The notes under the pieces are model-generated. The model was not told the DNA's origin. It did no database searches and worked only from the letters and a program-made list of their open reading frames with translations. From RHLJ01 sp965222205 (GTDB lineage Bacteria > Bacteroidota > Rhodothermia > Balneolales > Balneolaceae), in NCBI GenBank assembly GCA_965222205.1, contig OZ244932.1, forward strand, positions 3,224,001 through 3,288,000: a DNA stretch of 64,000 nucleotides, written 5' to 3'. A program made the position numbers and the translations under genes. Position 1 is the first letter of the stretch; the number at the start of each line of letters is the position of its first letter. Of this stretch, positions 16,406 through 24,438 are shown piece by piece.

Positions 16406-16492
16406 GTCATTTCGAGCGGAGCGAGAAATCTATCGTGTAAATTTAAAACAACCCTTTAGATTTCTCACCTCCTTCAGGGGATTCGAAATGAC
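16406..16492 (-). repeat. 87-bp paired palindromic element, copy 3 (inverted)
   Basis: Again exactly 87 bp, GTCATTTCGA to TCGAAATGAC. Here the left arm is the 26-bp type and the right arm carries the longer CCTCCTTCAGG insert, so it is copy 2 in the opposite orientation. The 26-base middle has the same length as in copy 2 but a different sequence. It separates lipB from lipA. Confidence 0.8.
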
Positions 16493-16510
16493 AAATTACA
16501 GAATAAATAC

Positions 16511-17386
16511 ATGATCAAAGAACTACAGATAGTAGAAAAGAAATCAACGAAGAGACGCCCTGAATGGTTGAGGGTAAAGCTTCCGACAGGAGAGAAGTTC
16601 AAAGAGGTGCTGGACACCATTAATGAACATAAATTGAATACAGTGTGTGCCGAAGCCCGTTGCCCGAATATGGGCGAATGCTGGGGTGCCGGAACAGCTA
16701 CCTTTATGCTATTGGGTGACGTTTGCACAAGATCATGCGCGTTTTGTGCGGTGAAAACAGGCAGGCCTCCGGCCGATCTGGATTGGGATGAACCGGCGCG
16801 AGTAGCAGATGCCGCTAAAAAAATGAAGTTAAAACACGTTGTGCTTACCTCCATCAACAGAGATGATAGAAAAGATGGCGGAGCACCGATATTTGCGGCT
16901 ACCCATGTTGAACTACGCAAAGTTATTGAAGGGGTAACAATTGAATCGCTTATCCCGGATTTCAGAGGAGACTGGGAGACGCTTCAAATAGTGCTGGACA
17001 CACCTCCAGATGTCTTAAGTCATAACCTGGAAACGGTGCCAAGGTTATATCGGAGGGTTCGGCCTCAGGCAAAATATCAACGTTCTCTCGATCTTCTACA
17101 ACGCACAAAAGATTCGGGCATCAGATCAAAAACCGGGATTATGGTAGGTCTGGGCGAAACCAGGGAAGAAGTAATTGAATTGATGCAGGATTGTGTAGAT
17201 CATAGTGTAGATGTATTGACTATTGGTCAATATATGCAACCAACAAAAATGCACCACCCTGTGATGGATTGGGTACATCCGGATCAATTTGCGGAATACA
17301 AGGAGATTGGCGAGAAGTTGGGAATTGGTCACGTGGAAAGCGGCCCGCTGGTTCGTTCTTCATATCATGCAGAACGACACGTTTAA
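16511..17386 (+). CDS. lipA: Lipoyl synthase
   Basis: Radical-SAM enzyme that inserts two sulfur atoms into the octanoyl chain placed by LipB. It has both cluster motifs: the auxiliary cluster cysteines in CAEARCPNMGEC (about residues 43-54) and the radical-SAM triad CTRSCAFC. The closing RSSYHA, whose serine ligates the auxiliary cluster, is present near the C-terminus. 291 residues is normal. The ATG at 16511 is separated from lipB by the inserted repeat. Confidence 0.97.
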   Translation: MIKELQIVEKKSTKRRPEWLRVKLPTGEKFKEVLDTINEHKLNTVCAEARCPNMGECWGAGTATFMLLGDVCTRSCAFCAVKTGRPPADLDWDEPARVADAAKKMKLKHVVLTSINRDDRKDGGAPIFAATHVELRKVIEGVTIESLIPDFRGDWETLQIVLDTPPDVLSHNLETVPRLYRRVRPQAKYQRSLDLLQRTKDSGIRSKTGIMVGLGETREEVIELMQDCVDHSVDVLTIGQYMQPTKMHHPVMDWVHPDQFAEYKEIGEKLGIGHVESGPLVRSSYHAERHV

Positions 17387-17434
17387 ATTTTTTTCCTGAC
17401 CTCGGGATAGTATCTTAGGTTAAAATTATAGGAA

Positions 17435-18148
17435 ATGCTCTCTACAGTAACGGTATTATTTATCAGCTATCTGATGGGTTCCATCCCTTCTGCTATTTGG
17501 GTAGGAAAGATATTCAAAGGAGTAGATGTAAGAGAGCATGGCAGTGGGAATGCCGGAACCACGAATACGTTCAGAGTGCTGGGAGTTCCATTCGGGATAA
17601 CCGTTTTTGTGATGGATTTTATGAAGGGCTTCGTCCCTTCCTTTTGGTTAAGTGCCCTCGCATTTACTCTTATTGAAGCTCCCTTTAACGGCCCATTGGC
17701 TCCTCCTTTGTGGGATGTGGAAGCATTTCTGAAAATTTCGTGTGGACTTTTTGCTGTAGTAGGGCACATGTTCCCGATATTTGCAAACTTCAAAGGAGGA
17801 AAAGGAGCTGCGACTGCTTGTGGAATGCTGTTCGGGGTTGAGCCCATATCGATTTCTATTTCAGCAGCGATTTTTGTGATTGTTATTTTGGTTACTAAGT
17901 ATGTTTCTCTGGCTTCAATGCTGAGTTCATTCTTTTATCCGATAACCCTACTGATTATGAAATATGGACTGGGATTTGATGTAGATGGGAGCATCATCAT
18001 TTTTAGTGTACTGGTTGCATCAGGGATAATTTACAGACACAAGTCTAACATCCAGCGCTTAAAAGATGGAACAGAAAGTAAAGTAGGTTCGGGCAGTAAA
18101 AAGAAGAGTGAAGAAGAACAAGCAACAACGGCAGGAGCAGAGGCATGA
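17435..18148 (+). CDS. plsY: Glycerol-3-phosphate acyltransferase PlsY
   Basis: Membrane enzyme transferring acyl groups from acyl phosphate to glycerol-3-phosphate, the first step of phospholipid synthesis. Family signatures: GSIPSAIWVGKIFKGVDVREHGSGNAGTTN (read from residues 16-46) and FKGGKGAATACG. About five TM segments. At 237 residues it is slightly longer than usual because of a charged, Lys/Glu-rich C-terminal tail. It overlaps gpsA by 4 bp (ATGA), so acceptor synthesis and acylation are coupled. Confidence 0.95.
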   Translation: MLSTVTVLFISYLMGSIPSAIWVGKIFKGVDVREHGSGNAGTTNTFRVLGVPFGITVFVMDFMKGFVPSFWLSALAFTLIEAPFNGPLAPPLWDVEAFLKISCGLFAVVGHMFPIFANFKGGKGAATACGMLFGVEPISISISAAIFVIVILVTKYVSLASMLSSFFYPITLLIMKYGLGFDVDGSIIIFSVLVASGIIYRHKSNIQRLKDGTESKVGSGSKKKSEEEQATTAGAEA

Positions 18149-19155
18149 GAAATGTAACAATTGTTGGAGCGGGAAGTTTTGGAACGGCACTCGCCACGGT
18201 TCTCGACACCGCTGGAAATAACGTTCAGATTTGGGCAAGAGAAGGTAATGTTGTAGATACAATTAACAATGAGCATCGAAACCCGGCATATCTTGCAGGG
18301 CTAAAACTACCCGAAAGCATAAAGGCCTACAATGATTTAGAACATTGCCTGAGATCTCAGGACATCGTTGTTTTTGCTACTCCATCACACACACTCAGAG
18401 AAATTGCCGCTAAGATAAAACCTTGTCTTGATGGCCACGAAATTCTTGTAACGGTTTCAAAGGGGATTGAAAACGACACCTTCAAAACAATGTCCCAGAT
18501 TTTAATTGAAGTGATGGAAGGGGTCACTTATGAAGATAATATAGGAGTGTTGTACGGTCCGAGTCATGCTGAGGAAGTCGCTACCCTGAAACCAACCACT
18601 GTTGTTGCAGCAGCTTATTCCACCCGAACAGCACGAACTATTCAGGAAGCGTTTTTAACCCCAATGTTCAGAGTTTATATCAATAACGATGTAATTGGTG
18701 TGGAGATCGGCGGCTCTGTAAAAAACATCATGGCTATTGCCGCGGGAGTTATCGACGGAGCGGAACTCGGAGACAACGCCAAAGCAGCACTTATTACGCG
18801 CGGACTCCATGAGATGAAACGGATGGGGGCCGTGATGGGAGCTCACCCGGATACATTTTCAGGATTAACAGGTATGGGAGATTTAATTGTGACCTGTACT
18901 TCCAAACACAGCCGGAACCGACATGTAGGTCAACAAATCGGTCAGGGAAAAAAACTGGATGAGATCATTAAAAGTATGAACATGGTGGCGGAAGGGGTAA
19001 AAACCACAAAATCAGTGTACGATTGGGCGGTAAAAAGTGGAATTGACATGCCGATTACCAAAGCGGTATACCGGGTTTTATTTGAAAACGAAGACCCTAA
19101 AGACGCATTGAATACGTTGATGACCAGAGACCCGAAAGACGAAATTATCATCTAA
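18145..19155 (+). CDS. gpsA: NAD(P)-dependent glycerol-3-phosphate dehydrogenase
   Basis: Makes sn-glycerol-3-phosphate from dihydroxyacetone phosphate, the substrate of PlsY encoded just upstream. 336 residues. Rossmann motif GAGSFGTALA at residues 7-16; GPSHAEEVA; catalytic-lysine region GGSVKNIMAIAAGV; substrate region GLTGMGDLIVTCTSKHSRNR. Start overlaps the plsY stop, indicating one transcription unit. Confidence 0.96.
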   Translation: MRNVTIVGAGSFGTALATVLDTAGNNVQIWAREGNVVDTINNEHRNPAYLAGLKLPESIKAYNDLEHCLRSQDIVVFATPSHTLREIAAKIKPCLDGHEILVTVSKGIENDTFKTMSQILIEVMEGVTYEDNIGVLYGPSHAEEVATLKPTTVVAAAYSTRTARTIQEAFLTPMFRVYINNDVIGVEIGGSVKNIMAIAAGVIDGAELGDNAKAALITRGLHEMKRMGAVMGAHPDTFSGLTGMGDLIVTCTSKHSRNRHVGQQIGQGKKLDEIIKSMNMVAEGVKTTKSVYDWAVKSGIDMPITKAVYRVLFENEDPKDALNTLMTRDPKDEIII

Positions 19156-19211
19156 CAATACGTTGGATCAAAAAGTAGTTTGATCGTTCGTTTTGATCAT
19201 ATAGACGCGTT

Positions 19212-19910
19212 ATGAAAGACGAGATGGAATTCTATTTACAACACACCGGAACGGTTGAGATTTCGGATATGACGAAACAGGACCTCAAAAATCTGATAGC
19301 TACCGGAGAAAGTTCATTTCTGGAATTCAAACAAAAAGTAGCGTCTCCCGAAAAACTAGCAAAAGAAATTGCCGCATTCGCGAACACCAAAGGAGGCACA
19401 TTATTAATCGGAGTAGCAGACAACGGAGAAGCGGTTGGCGTTGAAAGTTATATGGAAGAAGAGTTCTGGATTAGTCAGGCCGCAGAAGATTGCTGTGTGC
19501 CCGTACCTGACATCTCCATAGAGTTGATCAGCTTCAGTGGAAAAGACATCCTCCTGGTGAAGGTGCCTGAGTCTGCGGAAAAACCAATTCACGTAAAAGG
19601 AAAAAAGAGCAGAGTTGTCTACATCCGTAGAGAAGATGAAAGTGTAGTAGCCTCAGATGAAATCGTAGAGGTACTCAAAAACGGAAGCTCTGATGAAGGA
19701 ATCACCTTTGAGTACGGAGAAAAAGAGCGCCTGCTGTTCAGATTTCTGAACGAGTACAGTGACATAACGGTAGAGCGGTTTTCTATTTTGATCAATACCA
19801 CAACATATACGGCAGCCAAAATTTTGGTTAACCTTGTAAGCGCCGGAGTCTTAGACCTGTTTGAAAAGGATGGAGCCGCACATTATACATTTTCCAAGAA
19901 AAGTGCGTAA
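19212..19910 (+). CDS. AlbA_2/Schlafen-type putative DNA-binding protein
   Basis: A 232-residue protein with an AlbA_2 (divergent AAA-4/Schlafen-like) domain: ESSFLEFKQKVASPEKLAKEIAAFANTKGG is the typical opening, followed by LLIGVADNGEAVGV and VYIRREDES. The remainder (about 160-232) looks like a winged-helix segment (RFSILINTTTYTAAKILVNLV). Such proteins are usually annotated as putative transcriptional regulators. It follows gpsA by 56 bp on the same strand, but no functional link is evident. Confidence 0.85.
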   Translation: MKDEMEFYLQHTGTVEISDMTKQDLKNLIATGESSFLEFKQKVASPEKLAKEIAAFANTKGGTLLIGVADNGEAVGVESYMEEEFWISQAAEDCCVPVPDISIELISFSGKDILLVKVPESAEKPIHVKGKKSRVVYIRREDESVVASDEIVEVLKNGSSDEGITFEYGEKERLLFRFLNEYSDITVERFSILINTTTYTAAKILVNLVSAGVLDLFEKDGAAHYTFSKKSA

Positions 19911-19937
19911 TTTTGATGGCAAACTTTCTATTTCTTT

Positions 19938-19963
19938 GTCATCCTGAACTTGATTCAGGATCT
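19938..19963. repeat. Solo 26-bp GTCAT…ATCT palindrome
   Basis: A single palindromic end, GTCATCCTGAA…TTCAGGATCT, with 8-bp perfect arms (ATCCTGAA and TTCAGGAT). It is of the same type as the ends of the GIY-YIG elements. It lies between the AlbA-like gene and the Fe-S carrier gene. A degenerate partner may remain near 20449-20474 (CATCCTGAATTTGATTCAG), in the same orientation. Confidence 0.7.
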
Positions 19964-19995
19964 GTAGCGAGCAAGAGGTTGAATTAAAAAAAGTC

Positions 19996-20424
19996 ATGAG
20001 CACAAAAGAAGAAAATTTAGATGATGTAATTTCCTCCCTCTTAGATTTTGAGGAAGACGAGAGTACATCTGAAAACGAAGTCAAAGAGTTAACAGGAGAG
20101 CCCGTTCGCCTTACCGAGCGTGCAGCAAAGCAGGTTCAAAAAATCAAAGCCGATGAATCACTAGAAGAAGGTCTCTATCTGCGTGTAGCAGTTGAAGGAG
20201 GGGGATGTTCAGGGCTGAGCTACAAGCTCGGTTTAGATCACCGTACAGAAAACGATGTGATTTTCGAAAATCACGGAGTTGAGGTAATTGTAAATTCAGA
20301 TCATTTACTCTATCTGGAAGGAATCGAAATTGATTATCCGGACGGCCTAGATGCCAGAGGCTTCACTTTTGACAACCCCAATTCCGTGGAAGACTGCGGG
20401 TGTGGGACTAGTTTTTCGATTTAG
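19996..20424 (+). CDS. A-type iron-sulfur carrier (HesB/IscA-like) with acidic N-terminal extension
   Basis: Fe-S cluster carrier of the IscA/SufA/ErpA family. The three cluster-binding cysteines are clear: GGGCSGLSY and the C-terminal DCGCGTSF. The core starts near residue 38 (VRLTERAAKQVQKI). The preceding 35 residues are strongly acidic (DFEEDESTSENEVKEL) and are not part of the family core. Lipoyl synthase upstream needs Fe-S clusters, so the location is sensible though not proof of partnership. Confidence 0.9.
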   Translation: MSTKEENLDDVISSLLDFEEDESTSENEVKELTGEPVRLTERAAKQVQKIKADESLEEGLYLRVAVEGGGCSGLSYKLGLDHRTENDVIFENHGVEVIVNSDHLLYLEGIEIDYPDGLDARGFTFDNPNSVEDCGCGTSFSI

Positions 20425-20542
20425 TAAGATTTTGCCACTCTTATAACATCATCCTGAATTTGATTCAGTATTGATTTCGAACTCGCTTATTGATTCAACA
20501 CTTAGAAATTTTTTTACTCCAATCTAATTTTCTCTTTTACCC

Positions 20543-20745
20543 TATGTTCTTTTGTACCGACAAAAGAACCAAAAACTCCCGGCTACAACTGCTTCGCGGG
20601 TTCATAAAAGATTCGACTGAATAAATCCAAAGGTCCATGTTCTGAAAAGCCACATTTACTTTCCATCCGGTGCGGATTTATTCCCCGCCAGTTGTCGTGG
20701 CGTGGAATCTTTGTATTCACTATTCCGCTCACCAGTTTAATGCCG
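20543..20745. repeat. Dispersed repeat block A, copy 2
   Basis: Second copy of the 1-203 repeat, without a block B after it. Both hairpins are kept. The starting stem has changed from GTGCCGCC to GTACCGAC in its loop while the GTTCTTTTG/CAAAAGAAC arms are retained. It fills most of the 417-bp gap between the Fe-S carrier gene and the NADH dehydrogenase gene; nothing else is visible there. A short piece of the same stem, inverted, lies at about 1069-1087. Confidence 0.75.
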
Positions 20746-20841
20746 AATTTTAAAGATCAAGCTAGTCTCAATATTTTCTTCTTAAGAAAAACTGTAATGG
20801 TCTTAGAATCTCCAAAACTAAAACCAAATAATGATTAGAGA

Positions 20842-22095
20842 TTAATCAGAGTCATCCTTCTTAGTAATTAAACGCACCCCTCGTTTAAAGGTGATATAAT
20901 GCCAGACCCACTCACCAAAAACGCGGAATCGATTTCGAAACCCAATCAAAAAAAAGATGTGAATTACCCCCCAAAGGACCCATGCAACTAAACCGGTTAA
21001 CCGCACACCTTTTATATCCGCTACAGCTTTTGCTCGACCAATAGTTGCCATCATACCCTTGTCATTATACTTGAACTCTCCTCGTGGCATACCTTTAAGT
21101 TCATTTTTAATCAGCTTGGCAACAAATTTGCCTTGTTGTATAGCAGGTTGAGCGACTCCAGGCAATGGTTTGCCATCTTTACCCTCAAAGTGAGCGGCAT
21201 CACCCAGAACAAAAATATTCGTATCTGATGAAACTGACATATCCTTATTTACTATTATTCTACCAATACGGTCTTTTTCTTCATTTCTAAGTTCATCCAA
21301 TAAAGAAGTGCCGCCAACTCCAGCCGCCCAGATTACATTCGGTGTTTCAATAAAGTGGTTTTTTAGCTGCACACCTTTTTCGGTAATTTCTTCTACGGGG
21401 GAATTTAAAATCACTTGAACACCCATTTTAGTAAGGGTATTAAGGGCACTGTCGGAAAGTGATTCTGGGTATCCATTTAATACAGTTCCGGCTGCTTCTA
21501 CTAAGTGTACTGTAGTTTCGTTTTTATGAAAATTTCGGTAATCCCGCATCATATTACGCTTGGCGATCTCAGCTATGGAACCTGCCATTTCTACTCCGGT
21601 GGGTCCCGCACCTATTACTACAAAAGTGAGATATTTTTTACGGGCATCTACATCAGGTATTTTGTCCGCTTCTTCCAACGAAAGAAGAATACGCTCTCTG
21701 ATCCTAATGGCATCATTTACAGATTTTAAACCAGGGGCATTTTTTTCCCAATCATCATTGCCGAAATAATTGTACTTGGCTCCAGTCGCAACAATCAAAT
21801 AATCGAAAGAAATCAGATCTCCGTCTGCGAGTTGAATAACCCGGTCTTTCTTATTTATTGAAACTACTTTTCCTAATACTACATTTATATTTTTCTGCTT
21901 TGAGAATACCGACCGTATAGGAACTGCAATATCTCCGGGACTTAAAGCGGCTGTCGCAACCTGATAAAGAAGGGGCTGAAAAAGATGGTGATTAGACTTG
22001 TCAATTAAAGTGACTTTAAAATCTTGAGAGGAGAGGTTTTTAGCTGCGGTAATACCCGCAAAACCACCACCTATAATTACTACATGAGTAGCCAT
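20842..22095 (-). CDS. ndh: Type II NADH dehydrogenase (NDH-2)
   Basis: Single-subunit, non-proton-pumping NADH:quinone oxidoreductase. FAD motif VVIIGGGFAGITAAKNL at the N-terminus; quinone-site region HHLFQPLLYQVATAALSPGDIA; NAD site VIGAGPTGVEMAGSIAE; second FAD motif FVLGDAAHF; QPAIQQGKFVAK. The C-terminal 60 residues hold a hydrophobic stretch (LVAWVLWGVIHIFFLIGF) that would anchor it to the membrane. 417 residues is typical. It is downstream of the two-TM protein on the same strand. Confidence 0.92.
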   Translation of the reverse strand: MATHVVIIGGGFAGITAAKNLSSQDFKVTLIDKSNHHLFQPLLYQVATAALSPGDIAVPIRSVFSKQKNINVVLGKVVSINKKDRVIQLADGDLISFDYLIVATGAKYNYFGNDDWEKNAPGLKSVNDAIRIRERILLSLEEADKIPDVDARKKYLTFVVIGAGPTGVEMAGSIAEIAKRNMMRDYRNFHKNETTVHLVEAAGTVLNGYPESLSDSALNTLTKMGVQVILNSPVEEITEKGVQLKNHFIETPNVIWAAGVGGTSLLDELRNEEKDRIGRIIVNKDMSVSSDTNIFVLGDAAHFEGKDGKPLPGVAQPAIQQGKFVAKLIKNELKGMPRGEFKYNDKGMMATIGRAKAVADIKGVRLTGLVAWVLWGVIHIFFLIGFRNRFRVFGEWVWHYITFKRGVRLITKKDDSD

Positions 22096-22107
22096 TTAAG
22101 AGTGAGT

Positions 22108-22932
22108 TTAGGATTTAGCCTTTTTACCTAAAGGTAATTCTTCTTCAACTTCAATATCATCCAAATCCGGAATTTTAATTCTTTCTCTTGTATTTGTTTC
22201 TGATTTCCCCGCAAGGAAATGTCGCTCAACCATTTGCTGAAAAGTGCCAAGCAGCTCAACAAGTTTTTCCTTTCGTTTGAGCTTTCTTTTTTTAATGAAG
22301 CGACTAAAAAAATAACTGGCTGTAAGGAAGAATCCGGGTAGTATCGTCATTGGAATGCGCCCATCACCCTGTACCTGATCAAAGATTACAGCAGCAAGCA
22401 TCATAAAAGAGATAAATATGGCAAATGCAGGGAAAACGAAGAGTTTATTGAGAGAACTAAGATTCTGACGGATAGAAAACTTTACCCGATTATCTTTTTG
22501 AGAAATCTCCATTTCAGGAGAACTGGTAATAGAAAACAACCGGGAAGGGCCTGAGGGCGTGGCATTCCAGAAAATCTTTTTATTACGCCTGGAAATCTTC
22601 CCAACCGTGTTAAAATGATACTCCAGATTTGCTCTTATTTCATTAAGCACAGAGCCATCAATTGAGCCGTTAGCCTGGGCAGTAACATGAACATCTGTTT
22701 GATTGCCGGTATCAACTTTAATCGGGTCTTCAGTTTCTATTCCCTGATGCTCAATCAGGGCTTCTTTAATATGCTGGCGTTCGATATTCAGGTTATCGGC
22801 GATTTCAAACAACGTTTGATAATCTTCTTCATTGAACACTGAGTTCCTGTTGGGAGATTGCTCATTAAACTTTTGAAATACGGATGCGCGCTTGATTAGT
22901 AATCTGATTTCGTCGTCGGTGAGCTTGCCCAT
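22108..22932 (-). CDS. Two-TM protein of unknown function
   Basis: I do not recognise the family. The 274-residue protein has a soluble N-terminal half (residues 1-160, including a helical LTDDEIRLLIKRASVFQKF that resembles N-terminal helices of DUF1707-like regulators). Two adjacent membrane segments follow around 170-215 (FVFPAFAIFISFMMLAAVIF and ILPGFFLTASYFF), then a basic stretch KKRKLKRKEK and an acidic tail. It lies between hslO and ndh with 6- and 12-bp gaps, so the three form an operon. Confidence 0.75.
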   Translation of the reverse strand: MGKLTDDEIRLLIKRASVFQKFNEQSPNRNSVFNEEDYQTLFEIADNLNIERQHIKEALIEHQGIETEDPIKVDTGNQTDVHVTAQANGSIDGSVLNEIRANLEYHFNTVGKISRRNKKIFWNATPSGPSRLFSITSSPEMEISQKDNRVKFSIRQNLSSLNKLFVFPAFAIFISFMMLAAVIFDQVQGDGRIPMTILPGFFLTASYFFSRFIKKRKLKRKEKLVELLGTFQQMVERHFLAGKSETNTRERIKIPDLDDIEVEEELPLGKKAKS

Positions 22933-22938
22933 GATGCT

Positions 22939-23841
22939 TTAGTTTAGTTTTGCCTGTGCCTCGTTGATCAATTTCGCAACCTCTTCTTTCGAAATGTGCT
23001 CGGTATTGTTGCAATAATGGCAAGAAACTTCCTGTCCTTCACCTGCCATATCTTTGAGATCGTCAACGCCTAGCATAGAAAGAGCATCAAGAAATCGTTC
23101 TTTTGAACAACGGCAAAAGAAATCCACCAGCTGGCGGTTTAGTTCTTTTACTTTGATAGGAGATAACGCGCTGCTCATAATCTCATCGATATATTGACCG
23201 TCAGCCAGTAGGTTATCAATAGGAGGAAAAGACCCAAGACGCTCTTGCAACATATCAATCTGTCCCTCAGGAGCTCCGGGCAAACGTTGTAAAAGTATTC
23301 CCCCGGCTTCTGTTACACTTCCGTCTTCATCAATACCTACATCCAGAATAACCGCGGAGGGAATTTGTTCGGATTGTGCCAGATACTGAGCGACATCCGA
23401 GTTTATATCGCCGTTTACAATTTCGATGCTGCTGGTTCTGGGTTCTGCTTCATTATAAAGCACTTTGGTAAAAGTGAGGATTCCCAGACCGATTCCATCA
23501 CCCATAGCCACTCCCGGGTCTGAATAATCTAGTTCAGCCTGGGGATTAGCTACATAGCCTCTTATTTCACCCAAACTGTTAGCCTCTGCGGTGATTGAAC
23601 CAACCGGACCATTTCCGTCCAGACGAAGCTGAATGCGCTCTTCTTTTTTTAATTCAGATGCCAATAACATAGCAGCCGTTAAAGCTTTCCCAAGCAGCAC
23701 AGTGTTAAGTAATGATAAGCCATGCCGTTCTTTGGCTTCCTTTACAACATCGGTAGTCTTAACTACCGAAACCTTGAAATTACCATCTTCAGTAATGCCT
23801 TTAATAAGTCGGTCTTTAAATTCGTAATCCTGGCGATTCAT
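22939..23841 (-). CDS. hslO: Redox-regulated chaperone Hsp33
   Basis: Holdase chaperone activated by oxidation. The 300-residue protein has the Hsp33 N-terminal domain (DRLIKGITEDGNFKV) and, at the C-terminus, the zinc redox switch: CRC near residue 245 and CHYC near residue 280, giving the CxC…CxxC pattern. EEGRLRFxxR-like segments are replaced by KVKELNRQLVDFF. It is first in an operon with the two-TM protein and NDH-2. Confidence 0.94.
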   Translation of the reverse strand: MNRQDYEFKDRLIKGITEDGNFKVSVVKTTDVVKEAKERHGLSLLNTVLLGKALTAAMLLASELKKEERIQLRLDGNGPVGSITAEANSLGEIRGYVANPQAELDYSDPGVAMGDGIGLGILTFTKVLYNEAEPRTSSIEIVNGDINSDVAQYLAQSEQIPSAVILDVGIDEDGSVTEAGGILLQRLPGAPEGQIDMLQERLGSFPPIDNLLADGQYIDEIMSSALSPIKVKELNRQLVDFFCRCSKERFLDALSMLGVDDLKDMAGEGQEVSCHYCNNTEHISKEEVAKLINEAQAKLN

Positions 23842-23945
23842 AATCTATTTAGGTAAAAATTAAGGGATGAAGATAAGGAGAAAACCAAGGGGATGAAGCT
23901 AGTTTTTGGTTATTGAGTCGATAGTATTTATTAACATCATTATTA

Positions 23946-24401
23946 TAGAACCGGACTTCAATGGGGACAACCCAGTCAACGCTCTAATGCGGAACTCAAT
24001 AAGGTCTGTAACCCAAGACCAGAAAAAATGGGCAAGCCCCGGACTAAGAGGGAGTCAGAATCGTAATCGTTCGTTTGATCAGCGACTCGTGAAGACGAAA
24101 TCTGCATTATTTCTGGCGGTTTTTGGGTACTGTCACCTGTCCCGTTGAAGAACGGGAACCGCTCAAAAGTACCAGAAGATCAAGTCTCTTCAATAAGAGA
24201 TTTGTACCCCTCGGTGAGATAAAAGGCGTTGATTCTGTGAAGAGCCTCGGGGTTGGGTTCTTTGTTCTCTTCAACCCCCCAGATGATCCCGGGGCTATTT
24301 GTGTTAAACCCCTTCAGGGTTATGCAATCGACTCGTCAGGTAAAAGCGAAGAATCTAAAAAAGAGATCGAGGGAAACGCAGCGGCTTATTAAGATTCTTC
24401 G
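23946..24401. repeat. Long dispersed repeat, copy with block B core 24018-24117
   Basis: It fills the 597-bp gap between hslO and the leucine dehydrogenase gene. The 100-bp core and the following CCCGTTGAAGAACGGG hairpin match the copy at 7087. The upstream 70 bases and the downstream tail (CGGGGCTATTTGTGTTAAACC) match more loosely. It ends in a 10-bp inverted pair, CGAAGAATCT (24347-24356) and AGATTCTTCG (24392-24401). No frame is conserved between the copies, so the open frames here are not genes. Confidence 0.7.
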
Positions 24402-24438
24402 GGGGGAGAGGTCGTAATATATCCCCACAAATAGAGAG

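Noticed and set aside
13614..16492. 87-bp repeats as a CRISPR array or ordinary terminators
   Set aside because: Only three copies, widely spaced, inverted-pair structure, no T runs, no cas genes; lpdA has its own separate perfect terminator.
24123..24392. 89-residue open frame in the hslO-dehydrogenase gap
   Set aside because: It lies inside the dispersed repeat, and the matching repeat copy at 7163 does not keep the frame.
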